From Tenacibaculum larymnensis (GTDB lineage: Bacteria > Bacteroidota > Bacteroidia > Flavobacteriales > Flavobacteriaceae), in assembly GCF_028829235.1 (NCBI RefSeq), contig NZ_JAIWJY010000011.1:62001-126000 (forward strand): a DNA stretch of 64,000 nt, in the 5' to 3' direction. Below the pieces are notes generated by a model. The model had not been told where the DNA came from, ran no database searches, and saw nothing but the letters and a program-made list of their open reading frames with translations. Position 1 is the first letter of the stretch. Each line of letters starts with the position of its first letter. Shown piece by piece: positions 56,152 to 64,000 of the stretch. The position numbers and the translations under genes were made by a program.

Positions 56152-57408
56152 ATGAAGCTTTCTTTTAATTACGTTTTTTTACTTTTTTTAGTATTCAGTT
56201 TTCAATTTTCTTCTTGTGCACAACAGCAAAAAAAATCTACTGCTAAAGAAGCTATAAAACAAGAAGAACCAAAAACAATAAAAACGGGTGCTGATAGAAC
56301 AGACCAATACCTTCCTCTTTTAAAAAATAAAAATATAGCCATTGTTGCAAATCAAACTTCGGTTTTACAAGTATTACAACGAGCTGAAGTTTCACCCAAT
56401 ATTATGGGATCTAAACAAGTAACACATCATTTGGTAGATTACCTCCATAACTACGAAGAGATTAACGTACAAAAAGTTTTTGCTCCTGAACATGGCTTTA
56501 GAGGAAAAGCGGATGCTGGTGAAGCGATTGCTGATGGAAAGGATATAAAAACGGGGATTCCAATTATTTCTTTATACGGAAAAAATAAAAAACCTTCTCC
56601 TGAGCAACTCAAAGGAATTGATGTTGTAGTTTTTGATATTCAAGATGTGGGCGCGCGTTTTTACACCTATATTTCTACGTTACATTATGTGATGGAAGCT
56701 TGTGCTGAGGCAAATATTCCTGTGATTTTATTAGATAGACCTAATCCTAACGGACATTATATTGACGGACCTGTTTTAGAACCTGAACACAAAAGTTTTG
56801 TAGGTATGCATCCTGTTCCTATTGTATATGGAATGACGATTGGGGAATACGGACAAATGATTAACAGTGAACAATGGTTAGCTAACGACTTAAAATGTAA
56901 TTTAACTGTTATTCCGTTAGAAAATTACACACATCAATCAACATATAGCTTACCTGTAAAACCATCTCCTAACTTACCAAACGATGTTTCGATAAACTTA
57001 TACCCTAGTTTGTGTTTTTTTGAAGGAACTATCGTATCTGCTGGAAGAGGAACCGACAAACAGTTTCAAGTGTATGGTTCACCTTTTTTAGAAAAATCTG
57101 ACTTTAGCTTTACACCACAGTCCAACGAAGGAGCAAAACATCCAAAACATAAAGAAAAGATGTGTTTTGGAGAAGATTTAAGCGCTTCAGAACGTTTAGC
57201 TAACTTAAACCTTAGCTGGTTATTAAAAGCTTATCAACAATCTCCTAAAAAAGATTTTTTCAATTCTTTTTTCATCAAATTAGCAGGTACTAAAAAGCTA
57301 CAACAACAAATTGAACAAGGGCTTTCAGAAAAAGAAATTAAAGCAAGCTGGCAACAAGGTTTAAATGATTTTAAAAAAATACGTGAGCAGTATTTAATTT
57401 ATGAATAA
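56152..57408 (+). CDS. DUF1343 lipoprotein, NamZ-like exo-muramidase
   Basis: This 418-residue protein has a lipoprotein signal with Cys22 (FQFSSCAQQ). The family elements are FAPEHGFRGKADAGE, VVFDIQDVGARFYTYISTLHYVMEA, LDRPNPNGHYIDGPVLE and PSPNLPNDVSI. DUF1343 was assigned to exo-beta-N-acetylmuramidases (NamZ), which remove MurNAc from the end of peptidoglycan fragments. Its lipid anchor suggests action on cell-wall fragments from the membrane face. It is a single-gene unit, divergent from the LolC/E-like permease. Confidence 0.88.
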   Translation: MKLSFNYVFLLFLVFSFQFSSCAQQQKKSTAKEAIKQEEPKTIKTGADRTDQYLPLLKNKNIAIVANQTSVLQVLQRAEVSPNIMGSKQVTHHLVDYLHNYEEINVQKVFAPEHGFRGKADAGEAIADGKDIKTGIPIISLYGKNKKPSPEQLKGIDVVVFDIQDVGARFYTYISTLHYVMEACAEANIPVILLDRPNPNGHYIDGPVLEPEHKSFVGMHPVPIVYGMTIGEYGQMINSEQWLANDLKCNLTVIPLENYTHQSTYSLPVKPSPNLPNDVSINLYPSLCFFEGTIVSAGRGTDKQFQVYGSPFLEKSDFSFTPQSNEGAKHPKHKEKMCFGEDLSASERLANLNLSWLLKAYQQSPKKDFFNSFFIKLAGTKKLQQQIEQGLSEKEIKASWQQGLNDFKKIREQYLIYE

Positions 57409-57416
57409 CACTAATT

Positions 57417-57436
57417 TAATACTCCTTTCAGTATTA
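57417..57436. promoter_or_regulatory. Inverted repeat upstream of the first HxlR gene
   Basis: TAATACT-cctttc-AGTATTA lies between the NamZ-like gene and the HxlR gene. It may be an operator for the HxlR protein or a weak terminator. Its arms differ from the operator at 59432-59465. Confidence 0.4.
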
Positions 57437-57468
57437 TTGGCACATAGATAGTAATTCTAAAAACAAAG

Positions 57469-57792
57469 ATGGGAACATATACTCGAAAAACTCCATTAAA
57501 GGAAGATTGCCCTATGGAAAAGACTCTTAACATTATCTCTGGAAAATGGAAAATTGCAGTTCTTTGTGAACTTAATAGAGGTGATTGTAGATTAACAGAT
57601 TTAGAAAAGTATAACCCTGAAGCTTCAAAAAGAAGTTTAACAAAAATACTAAAAGAGTTGGTTGATGATGGAATTATTAAAAAGACAGACTTTAATGTTT
57701 ACCCTAAAAAAGTTGTTTACTCTTTAACTTCTAGAGGAATAGATTTAATCTCTGTATTAAAAAGTTTAGACGAATTCGGAAAAAAAATATAA
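57469..57792 (+). CDS. HxlR-family transcriptional regulator
   Basis: This 107-residue winged-helix protein shows the HxlR core: a Cys near residue 14 (KEDCPMEKTLNIISGKWKI), helix-turn-helix RLTDLEKYNPEASKRSLTKILKELVDDGII and the wing VYPKKVVYSLTSRG. HxlR proteins often sense aldehydes, quinones or oxidants by the N-terminal Cys. It lies 60 bases after the NamZ-like gene and is followed by a terminator and the DUF2271-like gene. Confidence 0.88.
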   Translation: MGTYTRKTPLKEDCPMEKTLNIISGKWKIAVLCELNRGDCRLTDLEKYNPEASKRSLTKILKELVDDGIIKKTDFNVYPKKVVYSLTSRGIDLISVLKSLDEFGKKI

Positions 57793-57805
57793 ATTTTTCT
57801 AAAAA

Positions 57806-57831
57806 AATAAGGGGCAAATTTGCCCCTTATT
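57806..57831. terminator. Terminator of the first HxlR gene
   Basis: A perfect 26-bp palindrome (AATAAGGGGCAAA and its complement) starts 14 bases after the HxlR stop. The TTG at 57830, an in-frame start of the next ORF, lies inside its right arm, which argues for the ATG at 57881 instead. Confidence 0.82.
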
Positions 57832-57880
57832 GTCCTCATACTACCTAACTAATACTTTTGTCGTCAAACTTATTTTTATT

Positions 57881-58897
57881 ATGGACAGAAGAACCTTAGG
57901 TAACATACTTATCATCACACTTATTATCCTTTTAGGAACAGGATTACTACTATATTTCACTCCTTTTGAAAAGAGGGTTGCATCTCTACATACTTTCTTT
58001 GCTTTGCTATTTATTTTAGCAATGGTGCTTCATATAGTTAACAATAAATTACCCTTAAAAAACTATATAATTGGAAAGAGAGTTTCTAACCTGAAAAAAC
58101 TACAAGCTCCATTTATACTCATATTTTTCACTCTTATTTGCTCTTTAATTTATTTTGAAAACCCTTTGTTTAATACCGTATATAACTGGGGAAATCAACT
58201 CAGAAATGAGCAACTTGGAAAAACAGAAGAGACTTTTGATTATCAAATTATAGAGTTGAATAAAACCATAGGAAATCACAAAATAAGTATCGAACTAAAA
58301 AAAGGGAACGCTTTTCAATATCCTTTATTTGCAGTTTGGGTCGAAGATTCTATAGGAAACTATATTGAAACCCTTTACATATCTAGGGTAATCTCATCAA
58401 GCACTTTTGATTATGGGAAAAAAGTTAATGACACTTGGCAACCAGCAAAAATCAGACGCCCCGAAGCTTTACCTTATTGGTCTCATAAAAGAGGGGTCAT
58501 AGAATCTGATGGCCTTTTTATTCCTTTAAATGGTTCTCCTGATTTAGATGCGGTTTCTGGAGCTACTCCAACAGGAAATTTTATCATCAAATCTAAAAGT
58601 GATTTAAATCGTCTTTCAAATTACAAAGTTTTAATAGAGATTAATCAATCTTATGATTGGAACGAATATTATACTAAAAACAAATTTCCTGACGATAAAA
58701 TATATTCTGGATCTGGGCAAGTAGGGCAACCGTCTTTAATTTATGCTACTGAAATTACCGAAAAAACAACTCATCAAATAATGAATTTAATTGGTCACGG
58801 ACATCATTCAGGAAAAGATGGAAAGCTTTATACAGATGTATCAAATATAACCACTGCTAAAAACATTGCTGAAAGAATTATCTTGACATTAGAATAA
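57881..58897 (+). CDS. Membrane protein with DUF2271-like periplasmic domain
   Basis: This 338-residue protein starts at the ATG 57881; a TTG 51 bases upstream lies in a terminator. Two N-terminal membrane helices (about 8-30 and 40-57) carry two His spaced 14 apart (LHTFFALLFILAMVLHIVNN), which could bind heme. A third helix lies near 80-95. The rest is a periplasmic domain of DUF2271 type (AVWVEDSIGNYIETLYIS), with the segment DAVSGATPTG near 237-246. That motif fits the form Asp-x-x-Ser/Thr-Gly-Ala-Thr used for covalent FMN attachment by ApbE-type transferases. A redox role is therefore possible but unproven. Confidence 0.72.
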   Translation: MDRRTLGNILIITLIILLGTGLLLYFTPFEKRVASLHTFFALLFILAMVLHIVNNKLPLKNYIIGKRVSNLKKLQAPFILIFFTLICSLIYFENPLFNTVYNWGNQLRNEQLGKTEETFDYQIIELNKTIGNHKISIELKKGNAFQYPLFAVWVEDSIGNYIETLYISRVISSSTFDYGKKVNDTWQPAKIRRPEALPYWSHKRGVIESDGLFIPLNGSPDLDAVSGATPTGNFIIKSKSDLNRLSNYKVLIEINQSYDWNEYYTKNKFPDDKIYSGSGQVGQPSLIYATEITEKTTHQIMNLIGHGHHSGKDGKLYTDVSNITTAKNIAERIILTLE

Positions 58898-59031
58898 TCA
58901 GCAAAGTTTAAGACCACATAATACAAAGGTTTAAAAAGTTACCAAAAGAGCATAAACATAACACCAGCTAAAATCAGTCACCAATAAACTACCCCTTTCT
59001 CTTTCATCCAATTATTTAAATAAACTTTACA

Positions 59032-59391
59032 TCACTTATCCTTACACACCGATTGTCGGTATTCAATTCCCCAATTTGCCAATGTATCAATTAAAGGAGC
59101 TAGTGTTTTGCCATGTTCGGTAATAGTATATTCAACAGTGATGGGTTTGGTATTTTTAACCGTTCTGTTAACCAAGCGATTCATTTCTAAATCTTGCAAT
59201 TCTATCGATAGCATTTTCGATCCAATTCCATCTATTTCTCTCAACAAGTCCATAAACCCTAGTTTATTGCCTTCTATCAGCGTTCCTAAAATATGGAACT
59301 TCCATTTTCCAGATAATACACTCATTGCATCACTTATTGCTTGCATTCTAACCTGACAAATAGGTGTGTTGTTAATTACTGATTTTTTCAC
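59032..59391 (-). CDS. HxlR-family transcriptional regulator
   Basis: This 119-residue winged-helix protein has a Cys near residue 12 (NTPICQVRMQAI), the core VLSGKWKFHILGTLIEGNKLGFMDLLREIDGIGSKMLSIELQDLEMNRLV and the wing TKPITVEYTITEHGKTL. It is divergent from a DsbA-like lipoprotein gene with a double-palindrome operator between them, so it very likely represses or activates itself and that gene. Its own -7 box is TATATTTG (59479-59472), placing the operator over its leader. Confidence 0.9.
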   Translation of the reverse strand: MKKSVINNTPICQVRMQAISDAMSVLSGKWKFHILGTLIEGNKLGFMDLLREIDGIGSKMLSIELQDLEMNRLVNRTVKNTKPITVEYTITEHGKTLAPLIDTLANWGIEYRQSVCKDK

Positions 59392-59431
59392 TGATGTAAA
59401 CTCTATAATTTATTGTTTAAACACTAAGGTA

Positions 59432-59465
59432 GTTTCCTAGAGGAAAGTACTTTCCTTTAGGAAAC
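59432..59465. promoter_or_regulatory. Tandem palindromic operator for the HxlR regulator
   Basis: Two 14-bp near-palindromes, TTTCCTAGAGGAAA (59433-59446) and TTTCCTTTAGGAAA (59451-59464), are separated by GTAC. Together they form a 34-bp near-perfect palindrome with one mismatched pair. The site lies between the HxlR gene and the DsbA-like gene. The spacing of 18 bases between the two sites would place two dimers on nearly the same DNA face. Confidence 0.75.
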
Positions 59466-59471
59466 TCATGC

Positions 59472-59501
59472 CAAATATACTAGTTATCTATCATAGTTTT
59501 G
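59472..59501. promoter_or_regulatory. Divergent -7 boxes for the HxlR and DsbA-like genes
   Basis: Minus strand TATATTTG (59479-59472) would drive the HxlR gene, with a start near 59466 inside the operator. Plus strand TAGTTTTG (59494-59501) lies 33 bases before the DsbA-like gene ATG. Upstream TTG boxes are poor for both, as expected of regulated promoters. Confidence 0.5.
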
Positions 59502-59533
59502 TTTTATAAAACAATTGTAAAACAAATAAGAAC

Positions 59534-60547
59534 ATGGTTAAAAATATTAATGTACTAATAGTATTTATTGCCTTGTTGAATCTTGCTGCTTGCAAAGGAC
59601 AGTCAAAAACAAACAACATGAACGAACAAACATCGAACACAAATCCGCTTTTATGCGATCCACAAACAGGAATGTGTGAAGTAGCAAATGATAGTACCGA
59701 AAACTCTATTGTAAAAAAAGACCAACCTAACGAAAACAAGATAAAGGTGGTTTACTTTACTGATCCTATCTGTTCTTCTTGTTGGGCTATAGAACCACAA
59801 TTAAGAAAGTTAAAACTTGAATATGGACAAAATCTGGAAATTGATTATAGAATGGGAGGTTTATTACCTGATTGGAGTTATAACAGTGGAGGAATAAACA
59901 AACCTTCAGACGTTGCTCATCATTGGGACGAAGTTAGCGTTTACTACGATATGCCTATAGATGGTGATGTATGGTTAGAAGATCCTTTAGATTCTTCTTA
60001 TCCTCCTTCAATTGCTTTTAAAGCTGCTCAGTTACAAGATAAAGACAAAGCTATTTTGTTTTTAAGGGAACTGCGAGAAATGGTATTCTTAAAAAAGAAA
60101 AACATTGCTAAATGGGAGCACATGGCTACTGCTGCAAAAAATGTGGGGTTTGATGTTGATGTATTAAAAACTGACTATGAAGGAAAAGCTAGATTATTAT
60201 TTGAAGAAGATTTAAAATTAGCAAGAGCTTATAGAGTAAGAGGTTTTCCTACAATGTATTTTGAAGACAATTCTGGTAACCAAGAAATCGTATACGGTTC
60301 TAAAGCGTATGCTTTCTATGAAATGGCTATTTTAAAAATTCAACCTACAATTTCTAAAAGTGAATATGCTAAGGACTGGAAAACTTTATTCGATAAATAT
60401 AATTCACTAACTGTTAGAGAGTATTCAGAATTATCTGGGATTCCTAGAATACAAAGTGAACAATTATTAAATGACCTCATGAAAAAGGGATATTTAGAAA
60501 AAATTGCTACTAAAAATGGTGCTATGTGGGAGGTTAAAAAAATATAA
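59534..60547 (+). CDS. DsbA-family thioredoxin-fold lipoprotein
   Basis: This 337-residue protein has a lipoprotein signal with Cys20 (IALLNLAACKGQ). A thioredoxin-fold DsbA/FrnE-like domain (about 65-265) has the active site CSSCW near residue 80 and the cis-Pro segment VRGFPTMYFED near 235. The last 50 residues (SLTVREYSELSGIPRIQSEQLLNDLMKKGYLEKI) look like a small helical winged-helix-type domain. Together with its lipid anchor this suggests disulphide or quinone redox work in the periplasm. It is divergent from an HxlR regulator, which fits oxidant or aldehyde control. Confidence 0.85.
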   Translation: MVKNINVLIVFIALLNLAACKGQSKTNNMNEQTSNTNPLLCDPQTGMCEVANDSTENSIVKKDQPNENKIKVVYFTDPICSSCWAIEPQLRKLKLEYGQNLEIDYRMGGLLPDWSYNSGGINKPSDVAHHWDEVSVYYDMPIDGDVWLEDPLDSSYPPSIAFKAAQLQDKDKAILFLRELREMVFLKKKNIAKWEHMATAAKNVGFDVDVLKTDYEGKARLLFEEDLKLARAYRVRGFPTMYFEDNSGNQEIVYGSKAYAFYEMAILKIQPTISKSEYAKDWKTLFDKYNSLTVREYSELSGIPRIQSEQLLNDLMKKGYLEKIATKNGAMWEVKKI

Positions 60548-60560
60548 CTCCTAGCACTGA

Positions 60561-60639
60561 ACATAAGCAATAGCAATGCCCCCCAGATGAATGATGTTTT
60601 ATTTTAAAACCACATCATTAATTCCGCTATTGCTTATGT
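60561..60639 (+). other. Large two-level hairpin, possible structured RNA or terminator
   Basis: A perfect 14-bp outer stem (ACATAAGCAATAGC at 60561-60574 with its complement at 60626-60639) encloses an inner stem AATGATGT/ACATCATT (60590-60597 with 60612-60619). The spacer on the 3' side is 6 bases. The element lies 13 bases after the DsbA-like stop. It has no clear T-run. The outer stem length and 3' spacer equal those of the element at 25101-25186, although the sequences differ. Confidence 0.6.
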
Positions 60640-60745
60640 ATAAAACCTCTAACGAAACATTAAACTTTCCTGTTTTAGAGTTAATATTTCTATATTTGGG
60701 CTATGGAAAATAAGTCTTTATAAGACTACTCTAAATTGCTATACA

Positions 60746-61495
60746 TTGAAAAACATTATCTTTATTACTCTGCTATTAATTAGCGGCTTTTCGTTTGCTC
60801 AATTTCCTTTTGAAAAACTTCCTTCTACAGAATATAAAGAATATGAGAACTGGAAGCTTTACGATTGGTTAGACACAAAAAAGACGATACATCACACACT
60901 TACTATTGACTCTTTTTTTGATAATGAAGAAAGTTTAACAGTTCAATTAACCTCTTTACTTACTTATTTCGAAAACACTTCAACTATTCGCTTATTTCGT
61001 AATAAGAAAGAAATATGCAAATTTCCAGAAAGCATATTATTTTCGACAATAAATACAGGGCACGATCCTATTTACATTGGAGATATAAATGGTGATGGTC
61101 TGGAAGACATAAAAATGATAGTTCCGTATATGGGTAATGGTATTGCAGCAATGAATGTTAGAGTAATATACTTATTTCAAACACAAGACTCTACCTTCCA
61201 TAAGATTTCTTTTACTGATAAAATGGATACTATTCGACCAGAATACGATTTTGATGGAGACGGAAACCATGAGATTCTTACAATGGCCTTAACTAATTAT
61301 AGTAATCATAATTATTGGACATTTAATATTTTCGAGTACAAAGAAGGTAAATTAAAAAACGTTAATAATAAAGCTAATTATCCTATTATGGTACAATTTC
61401 TTAATAAAAAGAACTATACAATCACCAATAAAATTAAAAGAGAAGAAATGAAAAAATTCTCTTTAAATCTTCCTAAGGACTATGAGAGTAAATAA
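60746..61495 (+). CDS. Secreted FG-GAP-like protein, unknown function
   Basis: This 249-residue protein starts with TTG (60746), needed for the signal peptide (MKNIIFITLLLISGFSFAQ). Two calcium-binding-type segments, GDINGDGLEDIKM near 113 and YDFDGDGNHEILTM near 172, are of the FG-GAP/VCBS kind found in beta-propellers, but only two repeats are seen, so it is a small or degenerate member. The function is unknown. The gene converges with the second cysteine synthase gene with 7 bases between stops and no room for a separate terminator. Confidence 0.6.
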   Translation: MKNIIFITLLLISGFSFAQFPFEKLPSTEYKEYENWKLYDWLDTKKTIHHTLTIDSFFDNEESLTVQLTSLLTYFENTSTIRLFRNKKEICKFPESILFSTINTGHDPIYIGDINGDGLEDIKMIVPYMGNGIAAMNVRVIYLFQTQDSTFHKISFTDKMDTIRPEYDFDGDGNHEILTMALTNYSNHNYWTFNIFEYKEGKLKNVNNKANYPIMVQFLNKKNYTITNKIKREEMKKFSLNLPKDYESK

Positions 61496-61502
61496 GAACT
61501 TT

Positions 61503-62498
61503 CTATAAAAAACCTTGCTCTTTCATCCACTTATTCGAATAAATTTTATTCATATAACGAGAACCATGATCTGGTAAAATTACTACTACTACACTATTTT
61601 CATCAAAAAAGTCATTGTTAGCATATTGTTGCGTAGCTTGTAAAGCTGCTCCTGAAGTATACCCTGCGAAAATTCCTTCTGCTTTTACTAACTCTCTGGC
61701 CTTTAAAGCAGCTTCTTTATCTGATACTTTTTCGTAAACGTCTACCACATCAAAATCTGTAGAAGTAGGTATTAAGTTCTTTCCTAATCCTTCTATCTTG
61801 TACGGACTGATTTCATTTGCATCAAACTCACCAGTTTCATGATACTTTTTAATTACAGATCCCATAGCATCTACTCCAAGAATCTGTATATCTGGATTTT
61901 GCTCTTTTAAATATCTTGCAGTTCCAGAAATTGTACCTCCTGTTCCGCTAGCAGCCACTACATGTGTTACTTTTCCATCGGTTTGTTCCCAAATTTCTGG
62001 TCCTGTACTCTTGTAATGAGCTTCAATATTCAACTCATTAAAATACTGGTTGATATAAATAGACCCTGGATTTTCTCTATGCAATCGTTTAGCTACTTCG
62101 TAATAAGAACGAGGATCGTCTGGAGTAACATTTGCAGGACATACATGCACTTCTGCCCCCATTGACTTTAACATGTCAATTTTATCTTGAGAAGACTTAT
62201 CGCTTACTGCTAAAATACAACGATAACCTTTTACGATACTTATCATTGCCAATGAAAAACCTGTGTTACCAGAGGTTGTTTCTACAATAATATCTCCTTC
62301 TTTTACTATTCCTTTTTGTTCTGCCGTTTCTATGATATGCAACGCAATTCTATCTTTAGCAGAGTGCCCAGGATTAAAAGCTTCAACTTTTGCATAATAT
62401 GTACCCGGTAAATCTTGGGTAATTCTATGCAGTTGAATCATGGGGGTTTGACCTACTAAATCTATTATTGAATTGGTTATACCTTGATGTCTCTTCAT
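61503..62498 (-). CDS. Cysteine synthase-family enzyme without CBS domains
   Basis: This 331-residue PLP enzyme starts at ATG 62498 ([23 protein letters not shown]). The frame extends 32 codons further upstream, but those codons lie in a dispersed repeat. The catalytic elements are [15 protein letters not shown] with the PLP Lys, [16 protein letters not shown] and [14 protein letters not shown]. It is a clear paralogue of the catalytic part of the enzyme at 53399-54757 but lacks the C-terminal CBS pair. It may make cysteine from O-acetylserine, with the longer paralogue acting in transsulphuration; this split is inference. Confidence 0.9.
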   Translation of the reverse strand: MKRHQGITNSIIDLVGQTPMIQLHRITQDLPGTYYAKVEAFNPGHSAKDRIALHIIETAEQKGIVKEGDIIVETTSGNTGFSLAMISIVKGYRCILAVSDKSSQDKIDMLKSMGAEVHVCPANVTPDDPRSYYEVAKRLHRENPGSIYINQYFNELNIEAHYKSTGPEIWEQTDGKVTHVVAASGTGGTISGTARYLKEQNPDIQILGVDAMGSVIKKYHETGEFDANEISPYKIEGLGKNLIPTSTDFDVVDVYEKVSDKEAALKARELVKAEGIFAGYTSGAALQATQQYANNDFFDENSVVVVILPDHGSRYMNKIYSNKWMKEQGFL

Positions 62499-62520
62499 TA
62501 TAGTCTTTAAATAAGAAAAA

Positions 62521-62584
62521 GTGTCATTACGAAAATTAGACACGAAAAATCTGTTGAGATTGTTCGTTGCTTTCGCAATGACAC
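62521..62584. repeat. Dispersed inverted repeat of the GTCATTGCGAA type
   Basis: Arms GTGTCATTACGAAA (62521-62534) and TTTCGCAATGACAC (62571-62584) pair with one mismatch. The core includes GTTGAGATTGTTCGTTGC. This resembles intergenic repeats with GTCATTGCGA ends that occur in many copies in Bacteroidota and other genomes. It lies between the oligopeptidase stop (62613) and the cysteine synthase start (62498). Confidence 0.65.
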
Positions 62585-62612
62585 TTACACTCAATCGAGC
62601 GCAAAAATATAA

Positions 62613-64000
62613 TTATTTTTTTAACTTACCTTCTAACATTAAAAAGAACGTATATTCTTCTGCAGTTTCTTTTAATGCATCGAACCTTCCTGAAGCTCCT
62701 CCATGGCCTGTTTCCATATTAGTATGTAAGAATAACATATTGTTATCAGTTTTTAACTCACGTAACTTCGCAACCCATTTTGCTGGCTCCCAGTACTGTA
62801 CTTGACTATCATGTAAACCTGTAGTTACCAACATATTTGGATATGCTTTTGCTTCTACTTGATCGTACGGAGAATATGACTTAATATAATCGTAATATTC
62901 TTTATCATTAGGATTTCCCCATTCGTCATATTCACCTGTAGTTAATGGAATACTATCATCTAACATCGTAGAAATTACATCTACAAATGGTACTGCAGCA
63001 ATTATTCCATTATACAATTCAGGATTCATATTAATGATAGCTCCCATTAGTAGTCCTCCAGCAGAACCTCCCATTGCATACAAATGTTCTGGAGATGTAT
63101 ATCCTTGATCAATTAAATACTTAGAACAGTCAATGAAATCGGTAAATGTATTTTTCTTATTCAACATTTTACCATCTTCGTACCATTCACGTCCTAAATA
63201 CTGACTTCCTCTAATATGCGCTAATGCATATACAAATCCACGATCTAATAAACTTAAACGTGTTGTTGAAAATCCGTCATTAATAGTATATCCGTAAGAA
63301 CCATATGCATATTGTAAAATTGGTGTGCCTTTATCAAGCTTAGTATCTTTATGATGTACAATTGACAACGCTACTTTTTTACCATCACGTGCAGGTACCC
63401 AAATACGCTTACTTACATAATTGTTTTTATCAAACTTTCCTCCTAAAACTTCTTGTTCTTTTTTAATCTCTTTTGATCTGTCTCTCATATTGAAATCAAT
63501 CACAGAGCTTGGAGTTGTCATTGAGTTATACGAGTAACGGATTACCTCAGTATCAAATTCTGGATTTCCATATACTCCTGCTGAGTAAGTTTCTTCATCA
63601 AAAGGCAAATAATAGTCTTCTGCTCCATCCCATCGTTTGATACGGATTTTATTTAACCCTTCATTTCTTTCTTCTAAAACTAAATAATCTTTAAAAATTG
63701 AGAAGTCTTCAAATAACGTATCTTCTCTATGTGGAATTACATCTACCCAATTTTCTTTTCCTGGCTTACCTACAGGAGTTTTCATCAACTTAAAATTGGT
63801 TGCTCCGTCCTTATTGGTTTTAATGTAAAAATGATCTCCGTAGTGTGCTACTTCATATTCTAAATCACGCTCTCGAGGTTGAATTATTTGTAATTCTCCA
63901 TCAGGATTATTAGCATCTAATACGTGGTACTCAGTTGAAACCGTACTATACGAACCTATTATGATATAATCTTTAGATTTTGATTTGGTAACAAAAGCTC
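62613..64000 (-). CDS. Prolyl oligopeptidase family (oligopeptidase B-like), N-terminus beyond window
   Basis: The frame is open to the right edge, and an internal Met at 63788 should not be taken as the start; at least 462 residues are visible. The C-terminal alpha/beta-hydrolase domain has the nucleophile in AMGGSAGGLLMG, the catalytic Asp segment LVTTGLHDSQVQYWEPAKW and the His in METGHGGASGRFD. The visible N-terminal part belongs to the beta-propeller (KIRIKRWDGAEDYYLPF). The hydrolase part resembles oligopeptidase B, which cuts short peptides after Lys or Arg. A dispersed repeat lies behind its stop. Confidence 0.9.
   Translation of the reverse strand, partial: AFVTKSKSKDYIIIGSYSTVSTEYHVLDANNPDGELQIIQPRERDLEYEVAHYGDHFYIKTNKDGATNFKLMKTPVGKPGKENWVDVIPHREDTLFEDFSIFKDYLVLEERNEGLNKIRIKRWDGAEDYYLPFDEETYSAGVYGNPEFDTEVIRYSYNSMTTPSSVIDFNMRDRSKEIKKEQEVLGGKFDKNNYVSKRIWVPARDGKKVALSIVHHKDTKLDKGTPILQYAYGSYGYTINDGFSTTRLSLLDRGFVYALAHIRGSQYLGREWYEDGKMLNKKNTFTDFIDCSKYLIDQGYTSPEHLYAMGGSAGGLLMGAIINMNPELYNGIIAAVPFVDVISTMLDDSIPLTTGEYDEWGNPNDKEYYDYIKSYSPYDQVEAKAYPNMLVTTGLHDSQVQYWEPAKWVAKLRELKTDNNMLFLHTNMETGHGGASGRFDALKETAEEYTFFLMLEGKLKK

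Noticed and set aside
62499..62594. N-terminal extension of the second cysteine synthase
   Set aside because: It is translated from the dispersed repeat, and the paralogue has no such extension.
62613..63788. Met at 63788 as the start of the oligopeptidase
   Set aside because: The frame stays open to the window edge and encodes family-like sequence beyond that Met.

Overview
The window is AT-rich chromosomal DNA from a marine-type member of the Flavobacteriaceae (Bacteroidota), possibly Tenacibaculum-like. The order-level call rests on SprB-repeat, TANFOR-like, DUF4856/imelysin and DUF4097/DUF2807 proteins, on TTG starts, and on promoters of the Bacteroidota form TTG-N18..21-TAnnTTTG. The genus is an inference. 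No tRNA, rRNA, insertion sequence, prophage or CRISPR array was found, and no gene-free gap exceeds 300 bases.

Region 1 (1-22438, all minus) is a six-gene operon of secreted and surface proteins, read right to left. It encodes an outer-membrane beta-barrel with a helical tail, a 1807-residue protein (fibronectin/TANFOR-like front, Asp-rich middle, complete metzincin zinc site, toxin-like C-terminus), a 137-residue leaderless cytoplasmic protein directly behind it, a 1536-residue secreted protein, a fibronectin type III protein, and a giant SprB-repeat adhesin that runs off the left edge. The large protein and its small neighbour have the layout of a polymorphic toxin and its immunity protein. 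This is the most novel-looking part of the window.

Region 2 (22439-29031) holds guaB with its own promoter and terminator. It is followed by an unrecognised three-gene plus-strand cluster (membrane protein, lipoprotein, small soluble protein) with a large RNA-like hairpin, and by a minus-strand two-component system (TPR histidine kinase and LytTR regulator) that overlaps a small unknown gene.

Region 3 (29171-38919, minus) is a probable iron or metal uptake locus (DUF4856 lipoprotein, imelysin, HTTM membrane protein, TonB-dependent receptor) with hairpins between genes. Upstream of it lies an operon of HMG-CoA lyase, a zinc-peptidase-like protein and a 5'-nucleotidase lipoprotein.

Region 4 (39111-53162) holds an ECF sigma/anti-sigma operon with two ladder-like surface proteins, then valS, a DUF1573 protein, a PDZ aspartyl protease, an aminotransferase with murB, an aquaporin, a second ECF sigma factor, an atypical NRAMP-family transporter and lipA. 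A possible small RNA follows lipA.

Region 5 (53346-64000) holds two cysteine synthase paralogues, a LolC/E-like permease, a NamZ-like lipoprotein, two HxlR regulators (one divergent from a DsbA-like lipoprotein across a striking double-palindrome operator), a DUF2271-like membrane protein, an FG-GAP-like secreted protein, a dispersed inverted repeat, and a prolyl oligopeptidase cut by the right edge.
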